Source: CAZOSF01 sp964582415
GTDB taxonomy: Bacteria; Bacteroidota; Bacteroidia; Flavobacteriales; Flavobacteriaceae
Direction of reading: 5' to 3'
DNA: 24,482 bases
Assembly: GCA_964582415.1 (NCBI GenBank)
Contig: CAZOSF010000037.1
Coordinates: 1 to 24,482 of the forward strand
In this document: piece after piece, positions 6,886-15,563 of the stretch
Position numbering within the stretch: the first letter of the stretch is position 1
Layout of the letters: each line of letters begins with the position of its first letter
Notes under the pieces: generated by a model
What the model saw: only the letters and a program-made list of their open reading frames with translations
Database searches by the model: none
What the model was told of the DNA's origin: nothing
Position numbers and translations under genes: made by a program

Positions 6886-9800
6886 GTTGATGCAGACGCT
6901 TTTCGGTCCTTCTATATTGCTCCATATGATCTTTGGCTTGCTCCCACTCTTCTTCTTCCATCTGTTCCTTGATAGCCCTTTCCATTTCTTCCTGATCTTT
7001 TAAATCGCCTGTTGCCAACCATACCGAACGCCTTTTAAGACTATTGGTGGTAGAAAGCAACAAGGGCAGGAATATCAGGGTTAGAACGGTCGCCATCGCA
7101 ATTCCATAAGCAATGGAAATCGCCATAGGTATGAGGAACTGGGCCTGTCTACTTTTTTCAAGCAACAAAGGCGCAATCCCCGCAATAGTGGTTAAAGAAG
7201 TTAAGAAGATGGCCCGGAAACGAGAGCGTCCGGCTTCGTATAACGCCTCCTGATAAGGCATGCCTTCCCTCAGGAAGGTATTGAACTTACCTATCAATAC
7301 GAGTCCGTCGTTCACCATAATCCCGATCAACGCAATGATCCCAAGGAACGAAAGTATGTTGATGGGGAAATCATGAATCCAGTGCCCCCAAGCCACCCCT
7401 ATGAAGCTGAAGGGTATCATTAAAATCAACAATAAAGGCTGACTGTAGCTTCGGAAAGTGAAGGCAATGGTGATATAGATCAATAGAATGATTACGGGTA
7501 CCACGGTTTTGGCAGAACGGGTGAGCTTACCCGCCTCCCTGTTCTGTCCTTCGTAAGACACACCAACAGTGGGATACTTGGAAAGTATATCGGGCATAAT
7601 CAAACTTTGAATATCGGCCAAGACCTCCGTCGGGCTGTCCTTCGGGTTTTTCATATCCGCATTGATTTGAATTTCCCGCAGCCCGTCTAAATGGCTAATG
7701 GATTCCTCCCCTCTTTTTATTTCATAGGTGGCGATTTCCTTAAAAGGAACCCGCTCGCCTGTAGGAGTCACAATTCGCATATCATCCAAGTCGGTAATCG
7801 ACTCACGGTTGGTACGGTCGTAACGTACCCAAACCCGAATTTCATCCTCGCCCCGTTGGAAGCGCTGGGCTTGTAATCCGAAGAATCCGGCACGCACCTG
7901 GCTCATCACGTCACGAAGGTTCAACCCTAAGGCATAGGCCGTCTCATTGAGTTCTACATTGATCTCCTTGATCCCTTCTGGATCGGTATCGGCCACATCG
8001 GCTAGGCGGGCATCTCGAATCATGGCGGCCTTTAGTTCCTCTTTAGCCGCCTTTAATTCGGATGTATTATTACCTAAAAGGGATACCGAAACCGGGCTTC
8101 CCCCGAAATTTCCTCCCGAACCAAAGGTAAGGCGTTCCACGCCATAGACCTCTCCCACTTCTTCACGAATAGAGGCGGTAATGTCTGGTGAACTGAAGTC
8201 TCGTTCCTCACCGGGCAATAGGTTAATCGCCAAGGAGGCTTTGTTATTTCCAGGCCCCACCCTTTTGATGATGTTTTCTACTACCTGTAAATTCCCTGTT
8301 TGTTTTTCGGTATACTCCTCATTCACACGCCAGGCTGCGGCCTCCACCATCGAGATGATGCTATCGGTAATCTGGGGGTTGGTTCCTTCCGGCATCAAAA
8401 GATCGATACTGATACGGTCACTGGCAATCTGTGGAAAGAACGCTCCACGGATAATTCCTCCCATAAACGACCCCATCGTTAAGATGAATAAGGCAAGGAA
8501 AATGGCAAAGGTGATGAAACGCTGTTTTAGGGCAAATTCCAGGGCTGGACTGTACAATCGGTCCCTTAGGTATACCATTACCTTATCCCCCACTTCATTG
8601 AATTTCCGCAAGCTCATCATGAATTTATCGAATCCTTTCTTGCGCTTTTTCTGCTCTTCAGTTTCGCGGAGCAGGGCTTTGGAATGCGCAATGTGGGCGG
8701 GCAAAACGATAAGGGCCTCAATCAGGGAAACCACCAGGGTTAAAATAACGATGATGGATACTTCACTGAAGAAATTTCCAATCCTACCTTCCAAGAACAA
8801 GAAGGTAGAAAATGCTAAAACGGTGGTGATAATGGCCGAAACAATGGGAGGTACCACTTCCATGGTTCCATCGATAGCGGCTTGTATTCTAGGCTTTCCC
8901 CGTTCGAACTGTTGATAGATATTTTCTGAAATCACAATCCCGTCATCCACCAAAATACCAATCACGATGATCATTCCGAAAAGCGAAAGTACATTGATGG
9001 TCACCCCAAACTGATTGGCAAAAATGAACATCCCCAAAAAGGAAATGGGCAAACCAAAAGCTACCCAAAACGCCAATCTGGTATTTAGGAAAAAACTCAA
9101 GAAGAAAAGCACCAAGAAGATTCCCATAGCCCCGTTTTCAAAAAGGAGTTGGGTACGTTGTTTTAGGGTAATGGAAGAGTCGGAAACCACATCCAGTTGC
9201 ACCCCTGTATATTTCTGGTTGAATTCCTCGATATAGTTCTTTACTTTATCTGCAGAGGAAATAAGGTCTTCATTATTCGTATTGGTGATGTCCACATTCA
9301 CCGCCACATTTCCGTTGAAATAGGAAGCGTTGGGCGTTTCCGAAAACCGGTCCCGAACATCGGCCACCTGGAAAAGACGCACCGTTGTTCCATCCTCCCG
9401 AGAGCGCACCACCAAATTATTCAGCTCATTACCGTAATAGGAGCGGTTGTTTGCCCGAATGAGATAGTCTTCCGCTTCGGTTTTAATATTTCCCCCTGTG
9501 CTCAATATGTTGGCTTGGGCCACGGCATTGGCTACCTCACTGAAGGTAAGACCGTATGCCAGGAGATCCGATTCCCTTACGGCGATTTCAATCTCTTCTT
9601 CCGGATATCCAGATATTTGAATTTGAGAGACCCCGTCCAGACGCCGTAAATCGTTCTCAATTTGACGACCGATTTGTTTTAAGGTCGCTAAATCAACGTC
9701 CTTACCGTTTATCGTAAAGCTAATGGTCTGGCGCACATTTTCCACCTTGGAAACCACCAAGGGCTCCATGCCAAGGGGATANNNNNNNNNNNNNNNNNNN

Positions 9801-9962
9801 NNNNNNNNNNNNNNNNNNNNNNNNNNNNNNNNNNNNNNNNNNNNNNNNNNNNNNNNNNNNNNNNNNNNNNNNNNNNNNNNNGATACCAAATACGAAAAAG
9901 GCCAAGATGACCACATTAACAGCTACCTCGTATTTGATGAAATATGTAATAATCTTTCTCAT
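6863..9962 (-). CDS. RND efflux transporter permease (interrupted by assembly gap)
   Basis: Inner membrane proton-driven RND pump of the AcrB/HAE-type superfamily. The start MRKIITYFIKYEVAVNVV (ATG at 9962) is the first part of TM1. After 27 codons the gene enters a 100-N run and resumes in frame at YPLGMEPLVV for 972 more codons. TM4 carries VDDGIVISEN, the Asp-Asp pair of the proton relay. The equivalent TM10 motif is VNDGLVLIGKFN, without the Lys found in AcrB, as in many Bacteroidetes pumps. The C-terminus has a roughly 60-residue, highly charged, probably helical cytoplasmic tail rich in Glu and Lys. The ATG abuts the stop of the membrane fusion protein gene. The two parts are in different frames only because the N-run is not a multiple of three. 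I see no sign of true disruption. Drug, metal or lipid substrates cannot be distinguished. Confidence 0.9.
9782..9881. other. 100-N assembly gap inside the RND pump gene
   Basis: Exactly 100 N residues, the usual placeholder for a scaffold gap of unknown size. Both flanks end on codon boundaries of the pump gene, so the true missing length should be a multiple of three. By comparison with the usual distance between TM1 and the P-x-GMEP segment in this family, about 90-110 residues (around 300 bp) are missing. Confidence 0.9.
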
Positions 9963-11108
9963 CTATTCGGCGCTTTCGGTGCTTTCAGGTTCGGCTTCGT
10001 TTTCTTTAAATACTTTTACCTGCATTCCTGCATAAGCTCCAGGTATACTTCTGGAAAGCATCTGAGTACCATCTGGAATTCCTTTTACCACCATTTCCTT
10101 AGAGGAAAAGAACACCGGATCTATGCTAATAATATCCAAAATGGAATCACGTACGATGTAGATTTCAGATTCGTTTACCAACAACTTTCTGGAAAGCCGA
10201 ATTGCATTTGGCTCGTCCTTCGCTTTTAGGGCCGCCTCCAAGTACATCCCCTCTTTTAATCCTTCTCCTTTGACTTCCACATAGACCTTAATGGTCTGTG
10301 TAGCTTGGTCGATTTTACTGTTAATTCGGGTCACGACCCCTTGATAGGTGTCCTCCCCATCGATGGTATTCAATTGTACGGTCTCACCTAATGCAAGTAG
10401 ATCGCTATAGGTTTTCCCGATGGCCAATTCCAATTCATAAACCGAGGTATCGATAAACTCTCCTAGTTTCTGTCCTTGACGAACAAGGGTTCCTTTGGTC
10501 ACCAGCGCTTCGGTAAGCACTCCATCAAACGGCGCAACAATGCCATACTTGGAAAGCCGTTGCTCCATATTCTTGATATTGTAATAGGCTGTGTAGACAC
10601 CACGACCTGTAATGAAGAATTTTACCTTCTCATCGGCAATGGAGGGTAGTTCCTTAAGGGATTGATTGATGTCCAAGCCTCTCAAATAGGTATTCCAAAC
10701 AGGGTAGGCTTCCGGGTAATCTAAACGCAGATCGGGCATCAAACTGGTAATCAGGTTATAGAATTCACTTTTGGCGGCCTGAACACTCGCATAATATTCT
10801 GAAGCATCCAACCGAAGTAAGGTTTGTCCTTTCTTGTAAGGTTGCCCCGTTTTGAAGTCATGGGCACTATTAGTAAAAACGCCCTGTACCTCGGCATAGA
10901 GTTCCAGTTTGTTTTTAGCCACCAAATTTCCATTGGCCGGAATGACAATTGGAACGTTCCCATTTTGAGCCGTTTCCACGAAAACGGTTTTAACCACCTT
11001 TTGTGCCACAGGCTTTGGTTTGGCACTATTTTTTACAATGGCAATGGCACCAAAAACAGCACCAGCGATGATGGCCGCGCCAATAATGAAAAGTATAAGA
11101 TTACGCAC
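9963..11108 (-). CDS. RND membrane fusion protein (HlyD/AcrA family)
   Basis: 381-residue periplasmic adaptor with an N-terminal membrane anchor (about residues 4-26) and no lipobox. Then follow a first lipoyl half (NGNLVAKNKLELYAEVQG, about 58-75), a hairpin region (about 100-185), the second lipoyl half IVAPFDGVLTEALVTKGTLV (about 189-208), a beta-barrel domain and a membrane-proximal domain. The region between the lipoyl halves is irregular rather than a long clean coiled coil (it holds SLMPDLRLDYPEAYPVW). It bridges the pump and the outer membrane channel. The start is GTG (11108-11106); an in-frame TAA is six codons upstream with no ATG between. The stop abuts the pump ATG. It is the first gene of the efflux operon, and a -7 element lies 25-33 bases upstream of the start codon. 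Confidence 0.9.
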   Translation of the reverse strand: MRNLILFIIGAAIIAGAVFGAIAIVKNSAKPKPVAQKVVKTVFVETAQNGNVPIVIPANGNLVAKNKLELYAEVQGVFTNSAHDFKTGQPYKKGQTLLRLDASEYYASVQAAKSEFYNLITSLMPDLRLDYPEAYPVWNTYLRGLDINQSLKELPSIADEKVKFFITGRGVYTAYYNIKNMEQRLSKYGIVAPFDGVLTEALVTKGTLVRQGQKLGEFIDTSVYELELAIGKTYSDLLALGETVQLNTIDGEDTYQGVVTRINSKIDQATQTIKVYVEVKGEGLKEGMYLEAALKAKDEPNAIRLSRKLLVNESEIYIVRDSILDIISIDPVFFSSKEMVVKGIPDGTQMLSRSIPGAYAGMQVKVFKENEAEPESTESAE

Positions 11109-11133
11109 GTAGTTACGTTTAGGTTAGCACTGC

Positions 11134-11141
11134 CAAATTTA
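11134..11141 (-). promoter_or_regulatory. -7 element for the efflux operon
   Basis: TAAATTTG on the minus strand is an exact TAnnTTTG match and would start transcription near 11127, about 20 bases before the GTG of the adaptor gene. I see no good -33 TTG at the usual distance. A short perfect palindrome (TATCTT-AA-AAGATA, 11172-11185) lies about 30 bases upstream and could be a regulator site or a weak terminator for the ABC-F gene. Confidence 0.5.
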
Positions 11142-11185
11142 ACTTGGAAGGGAAAGGGATTGCGTTAATTATATCTTAAAAGATA

Positions 11186-13105
11186 CTAGGATTGAGCAGA
11201 TTCGATCTCTAGGGTTAGCGACTCCCATTCCTCCATTAAGGAATTCAATTGTTCTTTTAGGGCTTGATAGGTGTCAAAAAAATTAGGTTGTGCGATGGTT
11301 TCCTCATAATTAATGGAAAGTTCTACGTCCCAATGTTTGATTTCCTTTTCCACCTTATGAATGGCCGCTTCGGCCTTACTTAACTTATTTTGAAGGGATT
11401 TTAACTGCTTTTTCTTTTCGAATTCTTGCTTTGCATCCTTTTTATCACCGGTCGTATCTTCCCGTTTCACATCACGCTTTTCAGCCTCCCGTAAATTCTG
11501 CAGGTTCCGTTGTTCCAAGAAATAATCGATATCCCCCAAATATTCCTTGATGTGATGATTTTTGAATTCATACACCTTATTGGTGAGGCCCTGTAAAAAA
11601 TCACGGTCGTGAGAAACCACAATCAAAGTGCCTTCGAAATTCTTTAGGGCTTCCTTTAGGACATTCTTAGATTGAATATCCAAGTGATTGGTAGGCTCGT
11701 CCATTACCAAAACATTAAAGGGCTGCAATAACAGTTTTGCTAAGGCCAATCGGTTGCGCTCTCCTCCGGAAAGTACCCGAACGTACTTATCCACTTCTTC
11801 CCCTCGGAAAAGGAAAGCTCCCAAAATGTCTCGAACCTTTGGACGGGTTCGTTCATCGGCGGCATCGATCATGGTTTCCTCCACGGTCTTGCTACCATCC
11901 AAATAATCTACTTGGTTTTGGGCGAAGTAGCCTATTTGAACATTGTGACCCAATTCGATGGTTCCTCCGTATTTAATTTCACCCACTATCATCTTGGCCA
12001 AGGTCGATTTCCCTTGCCCATTCTGTCCCACAAAAGCAATTTTACTGCTGCGTTCTACCAACAAGTTTACATCGTCGAGGACTTGCTTCTCCCCATAGCT
12101 TTTTGAAGCATGCTTAAGGGTCGCTACGACCTTGCCCGGGGTCACGGAAACCGGAAAACGCAAACTCATCACAGCGGTATCTTCCTGATCAACTTCAATG
12201 CGATCCATACGGTCCAATTTCTTGATAAGGGATTGGGCCATCGCGGCTTTACTGGCTTTGTATCGAAATTTCTCTATGAGTTTCTCGGTTTGCTCTATTT
12301 GCTTTTGCTGATTTTTCTGAGTGGCCAATTGTTGTTCACGTAGCTCTTTCCGCTGCACCAAATACTTCGAATAGTTCATCGGGTAATCGTAAATAGACCC
12401 TAGGGAAATTTCAATTGTCCTGTTGGTAACATGATCCAAAAACATCTTGTCGTGGCTCACCAACACTACAGCCCCCGGATAATTTCTAAGGAAATCTTCC
12501 AACCAGAGGATGGATTCGATGTCCAAGTGATTGGTAGGCTCATCCAGTAACAGGATATCATGGTTTTGAAGCAGGAGTTTGGCCAATTCGATACGCATGC
12601 GCCACCCTCCTGAGAAAATATCGGTAGGCTTGTTAAAATCACTTCTAACAAAACCCAGTCCTTGAAGGATACGCTCAGTTTCCCCTTGGTAGTTATAGCC
12701 CCCGTGAATCTCGTATTGGTGCTGTACCTCGTTCAAATCGACCATCAATTGATGGTAAGCATCGCTTTCATAGTCGGTGCGTTCGGCTAATTCCTCGTTA
12801 ATGGACTTCAATCTACTTTCGAATTCCTTTATTTGGGAAAAAGCCTCATAGGCTTCCTCCAAAACAGTACGTCCTTGTACGAATTCGATATCTTGTTTCA
12901 AAAACCCAATGGAAATCTCTTTGTCGGTTGCAATCTGCCCCGTATCGAACTCCTGTTCTCCTGCAAGAATTCTGAGCATAGTAGACTTGCCTGCCCCGTT
13001 CTTGCCCACCAAACCCACGCGAGTACCCGGGCCCAACTGAAAAGTAACTCCTTCAAAGAGGAATTCTCCTTGGAATGAAACCGATAGATTGTGGACATTG
13101 AGCAT
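11186..13105 (-). CDS. ABC-F family ATPase (ribosome-associated type)
   Basis: 639-residue soluble protein with two ABC domains and no membrane segments. Domain 1 has Walker A GKNGAGKS (34-41), signature FSGGW (164-168) and Walker B LLLDEPTNHLD (185-195). Domain 2 has Walker A GQNGQGKS (360-367), signature LSGGE (446-450) and Walker B VLVMDEPTNHLD. The linker (about 245-305) is long, charged and helical, as in the P-site tRNA interaction motif of ABC-F proteins. Residues from about 550 form a Lys/Glu-rich coiled coil like the C-terminal domain of Uup/YheS types. ABC-F proteins act on the ribosome in translation; some give resistance to ribosome-targeting antibiotics. The sequence does not decide between housekeeping and resistance, but the ordinary genomic context favours housekeeping. 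Confidence 0.93.
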   Translation of the reverse strand: MLNVHNLSVSFQGEFLFEGVTFQLGPGTRVGLVGKNGAGKSTMLRILAGEQEFDTGQIATDKEISIGFLKQDIEFVQGRTVLEEAYEAFSQIKEFESRLKSINEELAERTDYESDAYHQLMVDLNEVQHQYEIHGGYNYQGETERILQGLGFVRSDFNKPTDIFSGGWRMRIELAKLLLQNHDILLLDEPTNHLDIESILWLEDFLRNYPGAVVLVSHDKMFLDHVTNRTIEISLGSIYDYPMNYSKYLVQRKELREQQLATQKNQQKQIEQTEKLIEKFRYKASKAAMAQSLIKKLDRMDRIEVDQEDTAVMSLRFPVSVTPGKVVATLKHASKSYGEKQVLDDVNLLVERSSKIAFVGQNGQGKSTLAKMIVGEIKYGGTIELGHNVQIGYFAQNQVDYLDGSKTVEETMIDAADERTRPKVRDILGAFLFRGEEVDKYVRVLSGGERNRLALAKLLLQPFNVLVMDEPTNHLDIQSKNVLKEALKNFEGTLIVVSHDRDFLQGLTNKVYEFKNHHIKEYLGDIDYFLEQRNLQNLREAEKRDVKREDTTGDKKDAKQEFEKKKQLKSLQNKLSKAEAAIHKVEKEIKHWDVELSINYEETIAQPNFFDTYQALKEQLNSLMEEWESLTLEIESAQS

Positions 13106-13134
13106 TAGCGTAACATTTGTAACAGACGGAAGTG

Positions 13135-13142
13135 CAAAGATG
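13135..13142 (-). promoter_or_regulatory. Possible -7 element for the ABC-F gene
   Basis: CATCTTTG on the minus strand differs from TAnnTTTG only in its first base and lies 30-37 bases upstream of the start codon. It faces away from the DUF983 -7 element in the same 66-base divergent region. Confidence 0.35.
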
Positions 13143-13144
13143 CT

Positions 13145-13152
13145 TAATTTTG
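13145..13152 (+). promoter_or_regulatory. -7 element for the DUF983 gene
   Basis: TAATTTTG is an exact TAnnTTTG match 20 bases upstream of the ATG at 13172. A TTTG at 13116-13119 is the only candidate -33 element, but the 25-base spacing is longer than usual. Confidence 0.45.
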
Positions 13153-13171
13153 TACTGCAAAAAAAATTACT

Positions 13172-13570
13172 ATGTCGCTATTCAAAGGCTCCAAACTCTA
13201 TAGTATTTTCACAGGCCACTGTCCGGTTTGTCATGAGGGGAATATGTATGAAAACAAAAATCCCTACATCCTCACCAAGACTATGAAAATGCACGAGCGT
13301 TGTCCCCATTGCAATACCAAATTCAAAATTGAGCCCTCGTTCTTTTACGGAGCCATGTATGTGAGTTATGCTGTGGGAGTGGCCGTAGCGGTAGCCGCTT
13401 TTATTATTAGCTACTATTTTATTGGGTTGGGAAGGCTGGAATCTTTCTTTGTCATTGTAGGGTCTTTAGTCGTATTGATGCCCGTGATTCAACGCTTGTC
13501 CCGAAATATCTGGGTGAATTTCTTCTTCAAGTACGACCGTGAAAAGGCTATGAAAGGAAGCGACGAATAG
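13172..13570 (+). CDS. DUF983 family membrane protein with zinc-ribbon
   Basis: 132-residue protein of the DUF983 family. Two Cys pairs, CPVC (17-20) and CPHC (44-47), should form a zinc ribbon at the N-terminus, and they are followed by two membrane segments (about 60-85 and 90-108) and a short basic C-terminus. No enzymatic motif is visible and the family's role is unknown. It is transcribed alone, divergent from the ABC-F gene. Its last 23 bases overlap the end of the convergent oxidoreductase gene, so the two mRNAs are complementary at their 3' ends. Confidence 0.88.
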   Translation: MSLFKGSKLYSIFTGHCPVCHEGNMYENKNPYILTKTMKMHERCPHCNTKFKIEPSFFYGAMYVSYAVGVAVAVAAFIISYYFIGLGRLESFFVIVGSLVVLMPVIQRLSRNIWVNFFFKYDREKAMKGSDE

Positions 13571-14597
13571 TTACTTCCTCCTCTAGTGGAATGCCTTCCT
13601 CAATATGCTCCAATAGTTGTTTAGACAATGAAGGCGCCAATAACAATCCTCGAGTTCCCAATCCATTTAAAAAGTAATACGGGCTTCCCGCTGCGATAGA
13701 ACCCAACAAAGGACGTCGATCTTTTACTGTGGGGCGTTTCCCAGCCACTTGACTCGACCAAGCAATTGGAATAGAGAACCTACTCTTTGCGGCATTCACT
13801 AGCTCCTGCTTCCCTTTTTCTGTAATTTCATCGGTATCATCCCCATGAGCGAAGGTCGCTCCTACCTTTATTGTTTCATCATCTAAAGGAATATAGAAGT
13901 ATTTCCCTTTTAGAATGGCGTCCAATTGATGGTTGGGTGCTTTTACGGTAATGTACTCGCCCTTTTTTGGAATTAATAAGTGGGAGGGGAAAAAGGGGTT
14001 GTTTAGTACGCCGACTCCTTCAGCAAAGATTACCTTAGAAGCGATACAATTTTTATAGCGAACCTCGGCCCCAAGAGCCTTCAATGCATCGTAATCGAAT
14101 GCTTCCTCCAGGAAACTTTCCTTTTGTTGAAGATCCGCCTTGAAGGCTTCCAAAAAACCAACAGTATCCAGACGCATGCTATGCAGTACTTTTCCAAAGC
14201 CCATGGGACTGTCCCACGGTTTGTTTGGAAAATGGTATACATTGGGGTCTAAATAGCTAGAAAGCTGTTTATGATCGCTAGCCACCAACCAATCGTTCTG
14301 TTCTTCGGTATCGTGGAAATAGCGGTAAATGGGTATTTCCTTTAAAAAAGGCGTTTCGAGTTTGGACTGAAGTTGCAAATAAAACTCCCGCGCATAGGGA
14401 AAAAATTCTTGCACCTTCCAAGCAGCCGTCAAGCGTTTCAGTACCACAGGATTCAGGGTGCCTGCAGCCACACGGGTAGCACATTTAACAGCGGAATCGA
14501 TTACCACAACCGATCTATTGCGTGCTTGGGCCTGGGCTGCGAAGCAAGCCCCAGCTATTCCGAACCCAACAATAATGTAATCAACTTTCTTTTCCAT
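13548..14597 (-). CDS. DAO-family FAD-dependent oxidoreductase
   Basis: 349 residues from the ATG at 14597-14595 (MEKKVDYIIVGFGIAG). The GFGIAG dinucleotide-binding loop lies at residues 11-16, followed by VVVIDS at the end of the second strand, as in D-amino-acid-oxidase/glycine-oxidase-like proteins. The C-terminal part has AGKRPTVKDRRPLLG and NGLGTRGLLLAPSLSKQLLEHI, the second FAD-contacting block of this family; a similar block occurs in the MnmC oxidase domain. Substrate is unknown. A frame seven codons longer, starting at a GTG, lies inside the gldN terminator hairpin and is rejected as the start. No clear promoter lies between gldN and this gene, so it may depend on terminator read-through or on an unrecognised promoter. 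Confidence 0.8.
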   Translation of the reverse strand: MEKKVDYIIVGFGIAGACFAAQAQARNRSVVVIDSAVKCATRVAAGTLNPVVLKRLTAAWKVQEFFPYAREFYLQLQSKLETPFLKEIPIYRYFHDTEEQNDWLVASDHKQLSSYLDPNVYHFPNKPWDSPMGFGKVLHSMRLDTVGFLEAFKADLQQKESFLEEAFDYDALKALGAEVRYKNCIASKVIFAEGVGVLNNPFFPSHLLIPKKGEYITVKAPNHQLDAILKGKYFYIPLDDETIKVGATFAHGDDTDEITEKGKQELVNAAKSRFSIPIAWSSQVAGKRPTVKDRRPLLGSIAAGSPYYFLNGLGTRGLLLAPSLSKQLLEHIEEGIPLEEEVTIRRFLS

Positions 14598-14632
14598 AAA
14601 AAAAACCCTCCTGGGCACAACAGGAGGGTTTT
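14598..14632 (-). terminator. Strong intrinsic terminator after gldN
   Basis: Perfect 12-bp stem, AAAACCCTCCTG (14602-14613) with CAGGAGGGTTTT (14621-14632), and a 7-base loop. On the minus strand it is followed by eight T residues (complement of 14598-14605, partly within the stem). It ends the gldKLMN transcript 20 bases after the gldN stop and touches the start codon of the oxidoreductase gene. Confidence 0.9.
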
Positions 14633-14652
14633 AATTTACGACTTTAAAACTA

Positions 14653-15552
14653 TTAATAGTTCCAAAGATCGATTTCTATGTTTCTGATCTGCTCTTTAAT
14701 TCTGTCAGATTCTAGGAGTTGCATTAGAGCGTTATCACTGATATAATCCGATACGCTTCGGTCTCCATATACGTTGTCTTCTTTGTAAACAACGCCATTG
14801 AATCGTCGAGAATTCAACAGGTGATCGTACGATATAGGTTGAGAGGTATTTTTGCGGTTGAAGGCTTTTGCTCTGTTCAACACCTCACGAGCTGCTGGAA
14901 ACCAAATCCAGAACAATTCTACTTTGGCATCAACACCGTCATCAGGATATGCCTTTGAACGGGCCTCATTAGCCACTGGGCATATTCCCAACAAACGATA
15001 ACGCAATTCACCTTGCCTCTTGTCTACATACCAAACCCCACGAATTCTCCACTCTTCGACGTCTCCAGCATCCAATGTGAATCGACGGATGTATTCTGGA
15101 TCGACGAATCCTTCAGCGTTGTATTGCTCAATACCGATATCGGTAGTATCGCTATACACCAAAGAAGCTTGAATATCCTTTAGGGTTCTTTTTTCAGTAA
15201 AATAAGAGTCGGCATAAACCTCATCTATGGTTCCATTTTTGATGTTGGTTACCAATACATCGTACAATGAACGTCTTTCAGAGCCAATGTTGTTGGTATC
15301 GATGGGGTAATACAATGGAAAGTTCACCCTTTCGTCCAAGTCAATGATCTCCCAGGTGGTTTTAGACCACAACACATCACGCTCATCCACGTATCCATAA
15401 GGTAGTGGATCGTCGTGGTCATAAGCAATCTGCGCTTCGGTCTTCTTACCGATCTCTTCAGGAGTTTTGGCATTCAGGATGTTCAATTGCGCTTGCGCAC
15501 CTACACCCATCAGCATCACCATCACAGATAAAACAACATTTCTAAAGCTCAT
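14653..15552 (-). CDS. gldN: Type IX secretion/gliding protein GldN (PorN)
   Basis: 299-residue periplasmic protein of the GldN/PorN family. A signal peptide runs to about residue 22 with AQA-Q as the likely cleavage site. The family block of acidic and aromatic segments is recognisable: DDPLPYGYVDERDVLWSKT near residues 46-64, then WRIRGVWYVDKRQGELRYRLLG and VELFWIWFPAAREVLN. GldN partners with the lipoprotein GldK in a ring on the periplasmic face of the outer membrane, where it is thought to meet the periplasmic arm of the GldLM motor. It starts 11 bases after gldM and is the last gene before the operon terminator. The length is somewhat short compared with what I recall of the Flavobacterium johnsoniae protein, but the fold-defining segments are present. 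Confidence 0.93.
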   Translation of the reverse strand: MSFRNVVLSVMVMLMGVGAQAQLNILNAKTPEEIGKKTEAQIAYDHDDPLPYGYVDERDVLWSKTTWEIIDLDERVNFPLYYPIDTNNIGSERRSLYDVLVTNIKNGTIDEVYADSYFTEKRTLKDIQASLVYSDTTDIGIEQYNAEGFVDPEYIRRFTLDAGDVEEWRIRGVWYVDKRQGELRYRLLGICPVANEARSKAYPDDGVDAKVELFWIWFPAAREVLNRAKAFNRKNTSQPISYDHLLNSRRFNGVVYKEDNVYGDRSVSDYISDNALMQLLESDRIKEQIRNIEIDLWNY

Positions 15553-15563
15553 AATTTGTATTC

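Noticed and set aside
8181..8915. Long open frame of 244 codons on the plus strand
   Set aside because: It is antisense to the well-conserved RND pump coding sequence and shows no recognisable domain; it arises from the codon pattern of the real gene.
9720..9962. Apparent frameshift or pseudogene in the RND pump
   Set aside because: The frame change is produced only by the 100-N placeholder. Both flanks are in-frame, conserved coding sequence.
11172..11185. Palindrome TATCTT-AA-AAGATA just after the ABC-F stop as a terminator
   Set aside because: The stem is six A/T-rich pairs with a 2-base loop and no T-run after it, too weak to call a terminator. It is mentioned only as a possible operator.
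14595..14618. Seven-codon N-terminal extension of the oxidoreductase from a GTG
   Set aside because: These codons lie within the gldN terminator hairpin, and the FAD-binding fold starts immediately after the downstream ATG.
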